A stretch of DNA of 30,292 nt, from positions 1 to 30,292 of the forward strand of contig NZ_QRNF01000040.1 of assembly GCF_003474435.1 (NCBI RefSeq). Reading direction: 5' to 3'. Positions within the stretch are counted from its first letter, which is position 1. Each line of letters opens with the position of its first letter. The notes below the pieces were generated by a model, which was not told the DNA's origin, made no database searches, and was given only the letters and a program-made list of their open reading frames with translations. Shown piece by piece: positions 25,886-30,292 of the stretch. Origin of the DNA: Ruminococcus sp. AF46-10NS. Its GTDB lineage: Bacteria > Bacillota > Clostridia > Lachnospirales > Lachnospiraceae. Made by a program: the position numbers and the translations under genes.

Positions 25886-25920
25886 ATGTATCACACATAT
25901 TACACCAGGGAGGTAGAAAG

Positions 25921-26771
25921 ATGTTAAAAGTATGGATCGCAGGTGCCAACGGACAGATCGGACGGGCGCTGAATGATGTTCTGGATCCAATGCAGATCGA
26001 GACTCTGAACACAGACCTTGACGAGCTGGATATTACAGACACAGATGAAGTGATCAACTTCGGTTCCATTAACCGTCCGGATGTGATCATCAACTGCACC
26101 GGTATCACAGATACCGATGAGTGTGAGAAGAACCCGGAACATGCATACCGTGTCAATGCACTGGGAGCAAGAAATTTAAGTATCGTTGCAAGAAAATGCG
26201 GAGCAAAGATCGTACAGCTTTCCACAGATGATGTCTTCGATGGAAAGAGCAAAAAACCGTATACAGAGTTTGACGATACTAATCCGCTGACTGTTTACGG
26301 CCGTTCCAAGAGAGCGGGAGAGAACTATGTAAAAGAGTTCACACACAAACATTTCATTATCCGAAGCAACTGGGTATATGGAAAAGGCGGGCACAATTTT
26401 GTAAACCGTGTGCTTGAGACTGCAGAAAAGGTCAGGCACTTTCCGTTGCTTCTGATCAGTTTGGATCACCGACCAGTGCCAAGGATCTGGCAAGAATGAT
26501 CCTGTATCTTATCGATACCAACGAATATGGAACTTATCACGTAACCTGCAGCGGTGTATGCAACCGTTATGAGTTCGCAACAGAGATCCTTCGCCTTGCA
26601 GGAAAGGAGATCGAGCTGAGATCCGTGCCGACAGAGCAGTCAGATCTTTCTTCTGTCAGACCGCCGTATGCCGTTCTTGATAATTTTATCCTCCGTATCA
26701 TTGAAGTGTATGATATGCCAGACTGGAAAGCATCATTGAAAGAATATATGGATGAAAGAACGGAGGATTAG
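25921..26771 (+). CDS. RmlD-like dTDP-4-dehydrorhamnose reductase / extended SDR, frameshifted as sequenced
   Basis: NAD(P)-dependent Rossmann reductase of the RmlD family. Motifs: GANGQIGRAL at the N terminus (nucleotide loop), DITDTDEV, INCTGITDTDECEKNPEHAYRVNA, LSTDDVFDGKSKKPYTE, catalytic YGRSK (Tyr-x3-Lys), and RSNWVYGKGGHNFVNRVL. The frame breaks at 26443-26446: TTT-CCG-TTG is read where CCN-GTT-GCT-TCT-GAT-CAG (P-V-A-S-D-Q, the conserved DQFGSPTSAKDLA stretch) is expected, one base missing. Restored length is 283 residues, normal. RBS GGGAGG precedes ATG 25921 at 8 nt. No rmlA, rmlB or rmlC is nearby, so the sugar nucleotide is uncertain. The symporter start lies 2 nt after its stop. 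Confidence 0.85.
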
Positions 26772-26772
26772 G

Positions 26773-28070
26773 ATGAAAGAAAAAAATATAAAAGAGAAAA
26801 CACAGCAGAAAAAGAAAATGGGTCTTACCACGAAGATCTTTGTGGCGCTGATTGCAGGTGCGATACTGGGAATCATTCTCTGTTACCTGGTTCCTGACAG
26901 CAGCTTCAAAAAAGACGTGATCGTGGAGGGAATCCTTTATGTGATCGGACAGGGATTTATCCGTCTGATGAAAATGCTGGTTGTACCGCTGGTATTCTGT
27001 TCCCTTGTCTGCGGAAGTATGTCCATCGGTGATACTAAGAAGCTTGGAACCGTAGGAGTGAGAACACTGGTATTCTATCTGGCGACTACAGCTCTGGCTG
27101 TTTCTGTTGCTCTGACTGTAGGTAATCTGATCAATCCAGGTGTGGGACTTGATATGAGCTCTATTCAGTCCTCCGCTTCCTCTGTGGAGACTATGGAGGC
27201 TACCTCTCTTACGGATACCATCCTGAATATCATTCCGGACAATCCGATCAATTCCCTGGCAAGCGGAACCATGCTTCAGGTTATCGTATTTGCCTGATCG
27301 TGGGTGTGATCCTTGCGAAAATGGGAGAGCGCGCAGAGACAGTAGCGAACTTTTTCAGCCAGTTCAATGACATCATGATGGAGATGACCATGATGATCAT
27401 GGCACTTGCACCGATCGGTGTATTCTGCCTTATCAGCAGAACCTTTGCAAACATCGGTTTCAGCGCATTTATCCCGCTGGCAAAATATATGATCGGTGTT
27501 CTCCTTGCACTGGCGATCCAGTGTTTCGGCGTATACCAGATCCTGCTGAAGATCTTTACAGGACTGAATCCGATAAAATTCATCAAGAAATTTTTCCCGG
27601 TTATGGCATTTGCGTTCTCAACAGCTACATCCAATGCCACGATCCCGATGTCCATTGATACCCTGTCCAAGAAAGTGGGTGTTTCCAAGAAGATTTCTTC
27701 ATTCACTATTCCGCTTGGAGCTACCATCAACATGGACGGTACCTCCATCATGCAGGGTGTTGCCGTTGTATTTGCAGCGCAGGCCTTCGGTATCCACTTA
27801 AGTCCGATGGATTATGTGACAGTTATCGGAACTGCAACCCTTGCTTCTGTAGGAACTGCCGGTGTACCAAGTGTTGGTCTTGTTACCCTGACTATGGTAT
27901 TTAACTCTGTAGGACTTCCGGTTGAGGCTATTGGTCTGATCATGGGTATTGACCGTATTCTGGATATGACAAGAACAGCGGTTAACATTACCGGTGATGC
28001 AGTCTGCACAACCATTGTTGCACACCAGAACGGTGCACTGGATAAAAAGGTGTTTAACGAATCAAACTAA
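26773..28070 (+). CDS. dicarboxylate/amino-acid:cation symporter (DAACS), frameshifted as sequenced
   Basis: Na+ or H+-coupled importer of C4-dicarboxylates, glutamate/aspartate or Ser/Thr. About eight membrane helices and two re-entrant hairpins are expected. Family signatures: FIRLMKMLVVPLVFCSLVCG, the Ser/Thr-rich hairpin FAFSTATSNATIPMS, GATINMDGTSIMQGVAVVF (NMDGT motif) and MGIDRILDMTRTAVNITGD. The Asp-Arg/Asp-x3-Thr in the last segment fits an amino-acid or dicarboxylate binder, but the exact substrate is not clear. The frame breaks at 27293-27294: GCC-TGA is read where GCC-CTG-ATC-GTG (A-L-I-V) is expected, one C missing from a CCC run. Restored length is 432 residues. ATG 26773 follows GGAGG at 6 nt, 2 nt after the RmlD-like stop; a bidirectional terminator follows. 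Confidence 0.9.
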
Positions 28071-28119
28071 ATATCCGGTTCAGAAAGAGATCCGACTCTG
28101 TCGGGTGAGATAAAAAACG

Positions 28120-28166
28120 AAAAACGGCTGTACATATCGTAAGAGCGATATGTGCGGCCGTTTTTT
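28120..28166. terminator. bidirectional terminator after the symporter
   Basis: AAAAACGGC and ACATATCG pair with CGATATGT and GCCGTTTTT around a 6-nt loop, ending in six Ts. It lies between convergent genes and can also serve the LysR gene. Confidence 0.88.
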
Positions 28167-28197
28167 AACGGATCTGAGAGGAATCCTGTAAAGCTGC

Positions 28198-29115
28198 CTA
28201 TTCCTGCTCCAGAACACCCATGACAGAGGGGAGTTCCAGCTGCTGATAGGTGTGAAGGATCTTTTCCAGCTCAAAGATGGCAGGGGTAAGAAACTTATTC
28301 TTGTGATAGACCAGTTTGAATTTCCGGTTCCATTCCCCTGCTTCGTTGCAGAAGACCCGGACTGAACGATGACGGATCTCATGATGCATAAGACGGATGG
28401 ACATAACAGAGAGCATCTGGTTATACAGCACTGCGTTCAGCAGTGCCTGCGGACTGTTGGCTTCCCAGGCAGTCCGGATCTTCAGATCATGGCGAAGGGT
28501 GTAATCCTCAAAAAGCTGTCTGGTACCGCTTCCATATTCCCGGACTGCAAATTTCTGGTTGTTCAGTTCCTGGACATGGATGCGTCCTCTGCGGTAAAAC
28601 GGATGCTTTTTTCCGGCGGCAAGGACCAGACAGTCGTCGATAATGGGAAGAACGACAAGATCCGGAGAATGGATCTCACCTTCTACCACTGCAGCATCCA
28701 GCTCTGAACGCAGAAGCTTCTGCTCGATGTTTTTGGTATTGGTGACAAAGGAGTAAACATCAAGCTCCGGGATTTTTTTCTGCAGATCCAGGATAATGGA
28801 TGGAGTCAGGCAGGTTCCCACAGTGAGGGTGGAACCGAGCTTCAGGGTGGAAGATTGTCCCTGGTTCTGCATCAGCTCCTCCAGCTGCTGAAACTGGCGG
28901 ATCATTTCACGGGCATGGGGAAGAAGAAGCTTCCCGCGGTCTGTAAGATAAAGCTTTTTTCCAAGACGTTCAAAGAGCAGTCCGTTATAATGAGTTTCCA
29001 GTTCGCGGATGGCCTGGCTGACTGTTGGCTGAGAGAGATAAAGATGCTTGGCGGCAGCACTCATAGAGCCCTGTTCCGCAACAGCTGCAAAAACAGTGAG
29101 ATGGCGGATAGTCAT
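28198..29115 (-). CDS. LysR-family transcriptional regulator
   Basis: DNA-binding regulator of 305 residues. The N-terminal winged helix (about 1-60) reads IRHLTVFAAVAEQGSMSAAAKHLYLSQPTVSQAIRELE, typical LTTR. The C-terminal periplasmic-binding-protein-like effector domain follows from about 90 (LKLGSTLTVGTCLTPSIILDLQKKIPE). The CysL/CbbR-like start of this domain, and the divergent siroheme enzyme, suggest control of sulfur or nitrogen reduction; that link is inferred. RBS AAAAGGAG lies 7 nt before ATG 29115. A T-N11-A type palindrome (29146-29160) lies 30 nt upstream of its start, in the usual place for an autoregulated LTTR. Confidence 0.92.
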   Translation of the reverse strand: MTIRHLTVFAAVAEQGSMSAAAKHLYLSQPTVSQAIRELETHYNGLLFERLGKKLYLTDRGKLLLPHAREMIRQFQQLEELMQNQGQSSTLKLGSTLTVGTCLTPSIILDLQKKIPELDVYSFVTNTKNIEQKLLRSELDAAVVEGEIHSPDLVVLPIIDDCLVLAAGKKHPFYRRGRIHVQELNNQKFAVREYGSGTRQLFEDYTLRHDLKIRTAWEANSPQALLNAVLYNQMLSVMSIRLMHHEIRHRSVRVFCNEAGEWNRKFKLVYHKNKFLTPAIFELEKILHTYQQLELPSVMGVLEQE

Positions 29116-29145
29116 GTGGGATCTCCTTTTATTGTAAATTGATAT

Positions 29146-29160
29146 ATAGGCAAAACCTAT
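29146..29160. promoter_or_regulatory. LysR-box palindrome
   Basis: ATAGG-CAAAA-CCTAT, a perfect 5+5+5 palindrome with the LTTR T-N11-A frame, between the LysR gene and the divergent AsrC-like gene. Confidence 0.55.
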
Positions 29161-29182
29161 TGTTTTTATAAAATAATATCAT

Positions 29183-29211
29183 TTTTCAAATATATCTTCA
29201 AGTGGTATAGT
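29183..29211 (+). promoter_or_regulatory. promoter of the AsrC-like gene
   Basis: TTTTCA (29183-29188), 17-nt spacer, TATAGT (29206-29211). The -35 is weak (4/6), as expected for an activated promoter, and the LysR palindrome is centred about 30 nt upstream of it. Confidence 0.5.
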
Positions 29212-29221
29212 AGGAAGTACG

Positions 29222-29235
29222 TGAAAACGATTTCA
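29222..29235. promoter_or_regulatory. CcpA cre site
   Basis: TGAAAACGATTTCA fits the catabolite-responsive-element consensus TGNAANCGNWNNCA at every fixed position and is nearly palindromic. It starts about 10 nt after the -10 box, so bound CcpA would block transcription. Confidence 0.6.
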
Positions 29236-29306
29236 GTATTACGAAATACAGGGCACAGATATCGGGGGAAAGTATCGGAATGCCAGTGAGAACAGGAGGA
29301 GGAAAT

Positions 29307-30230
29307 ATGTCAGCATTAACTGTAAGCAAAGATGAAGAAAAAAGACTGAAGGGTCAGGGATTTTTAAATAACCGGGGAACGGATGAATTTTCCGCACGGG
29401 TGATCACCGTAAACGGAAAGGTGACAGCAGCACAGCACAGATGCATGGCGGAAGCAGCAGAGAAATTCGGCAACGGAAATCTTACCTATACGACCAGACT
29501 TTCTGTGGAGATCCAGGGAATCCCCTATGAAAAGATCGAAGAGTTTCAGGAATATATTGCGAAAGAAGGCCTGGAGACTGGAGGAACAGGAGCAAAGGTC
29601 CGGCCGGTAGTATCCTGCAAGGGAACCACCTGCCAGTATGGACTTCTGGATTCCTATGCAATTTCAGAAGAGATTTTCCGGAGATTCTACAAAGGCTACC
29701 GTCAGGTCGCACTGCCGCACAAATTCAAGATCGCAGTAGGTGGATGCCCGAATAACTGTGTGAAACCAAATCTGAACGATGTGGGGATCATCGGACAGAG
29801 GATCCCGCACTTTGACAGCGAGGCCTGCAAAGGCTGTAAAAAATGTGCCATTGAAGCTGCATGTCCAAACAAAGTGGCGAAAGTCGTTGACGGGAAACTG
29901 CACATTGATGAGGAGCTTTGCAGACATTGCGGAAGATGTGTGGGAAAATGTCCGTTCCATTCCATCCCGGACGGTACCTACGGATTCAAGATCTATATCG
30001 GTGGACGCTGGGGAAAGAAAATTTCCCATGGAAAGGCGCTGAACCGGATCTTTACGTCAGAGGAAGAGGCTCTGGATGTTATTGAGAAGGCAATCCTGCT
30101 TTTTAAGGATCAGGGATTAAAGGGAGAGCGTTTTGCTGAAACTATAGAACGAATTGGATTCGAAAATGCAGAAAAACAATTATTGGAAAAAAATCTTCTG
30201 GAAAGAAAAATGGAAATTTTGTCCAAATAG
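29307..30230 (+). CDS. AsrC-like siroheme sulfite/nitrite reductase with ferredoxin domain
   Basis: Probable siroheme-[4Fe-4S] reductase of 307 residues, close in size to the anaerobic sulfite reductase subunit AsrC. The N-terminal ferredoxin-like half has TTRLSVEIQG (substrate and siroheme Arg). The cluster-siroheme cysteines are Cys104 and Cys109 (SCKGTTC) and Cys147 and Cys151 (GGCPNNC). A two-cluster ferredoxin insert follows: Cys174, 177, 180, 186 (CKGCKKC...CP, spacing 2-2-5, one gap wider than usual) and Cys205, 208, 211, 215 (CRHCGRCVGKCP). The end (GGRWGKKISHGKALNRIFTSEEEAL) is typical of the family. ATG 29307 is chosen, with AGGAGG 7 nt upstream. AsrA and AsrB are not in the window, so the electron donor is unknown; substrate sulfite or nitrite is not settled. 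Confidence 0.87.
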   Translation: MSALTVSKDEEKRLKGQGFLNNRGTDEFSARVITVNGKVTAAQHRCMAEAAEKFGNGNLTYTTRLSVEIQGIPYEKIEEFQEYIAKEGLETGGTGAKVRPVVSCKGTTCQYGLLDSYAISEEIFRRFYKGYRQVALPHKFKIAVGGCPNNCVKPNLNDVGIIGQRIPHFDSEACKGCKKCAIEAACPNKVAKVVDGKLHIDEELCRHCGRCVGKCPFHSIPDGTYGFKIYIGGRWGKKISHGKALNRIFTSEEEALDVIEKAILLFKDQGLKGERFAETIERIGFENAEKQLLEKNLLERKMEILSK

Positions 30231-30292
30231 AGATATAAAAAACTTCCTATTATATAAGCTGTCTGAAACTGAAAAAATGCGAGCAATAATAT

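Larger units (their letters stand above)
25588..25920. other. intergenic region between divergent LRR and RmlD-like genes
   Basis: A 333-nt stretch without a gene. It holds the LRR promoter, the 11-bp inverted repeat, the RmlD-like promoter and a hairpin with a U tract. Between 25713 and 25790 I see nothing specific. Confidence 0.6.

Overview
This window looks like chromosome of a spore-forming, anaerobic, low-to-moderate GC Gram-positive of class Clostridia, most likely family Lachnospiraceae. The basis is the spoIIAA-spoIIAB-sigF sporulation operon, a T-box-controlled valS, an LTA-synthase-like gene, a QueT transporter behind a preQ1-type leader, a BspA-like leucine-rich-repeat surface protein, strong AGGAGG ribosome binding sites and a CcpA-type cre site. 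Genus cannot be fixed by reading alone. I see no phage, IS element, integrase or CRISPR array.

Layout. 1-224: tRNA-Asn and tRNA-Cys with a shared terminator. 318-6453: a FadR-type GntR regulator (minus) divergent from a five-gene sugar-acid operon: GntP permease, HPr-like protein without the phosphorylatable His, IlvD/Edd-family dehydratase, KDG kinase, KDPG aldolase. No gluconokinase is present, so the simplest reading is a semi-phosphorylative Entner-Doudoroff route: import of gluconate or a similar aldonate, dehydration to KDG, phosphorylation to KDPG, cleavage to pyruvate and glyceraldehyde-3-phosphate. 6455-11680: a small membrane protein (minus), then an ABC exporter made of an ATPase and a 1285-residue FtsX/MacB-like permease with about 490 residues of extracytoplasmic heptad repeats. 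11752-15599: a creatininase-family hydrolase, then a T-box leader and valS. 15615-20674: LTA-synthase-like protein, folC, a 50-residue ORF coupled to folC, and a zinc-ribbon/TPR membrane protein. 20833-22326: the spoIIA operon. 22389-25587 (minus): secreted LRR protein and queT. 25795-28166: a lone RmlD-like reductase followed by a dicarboxylate/amino-acid:cation symporter. 28198-30230: a LysR regulator divergent from an AsrC-like siroheme/ferredoxin protein, with a LysR-type palindrome and a cre site between them.

Five otherwise well-conserved genes (dehydratase, KDPG aldolase, folC, RmlD-like, symporter) are each broken by one missing base. In four of the five the lost base most simply restores a GG, CC or CCC run, and the fifth is compatible with that. 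This is the pattern of homopolymer under-calling in the assembly, so I treat these genes as intact in the organism and give full-length coordinates.

The most interesting candidates are the Crh-like HPr paralogue inside the sugar-acid operon, the queT leader with competing pairings, the giant heptad-repeat exporter, the uncharacterised folC-linked pair, and the two regulator-bearing divergent intergenic regions.
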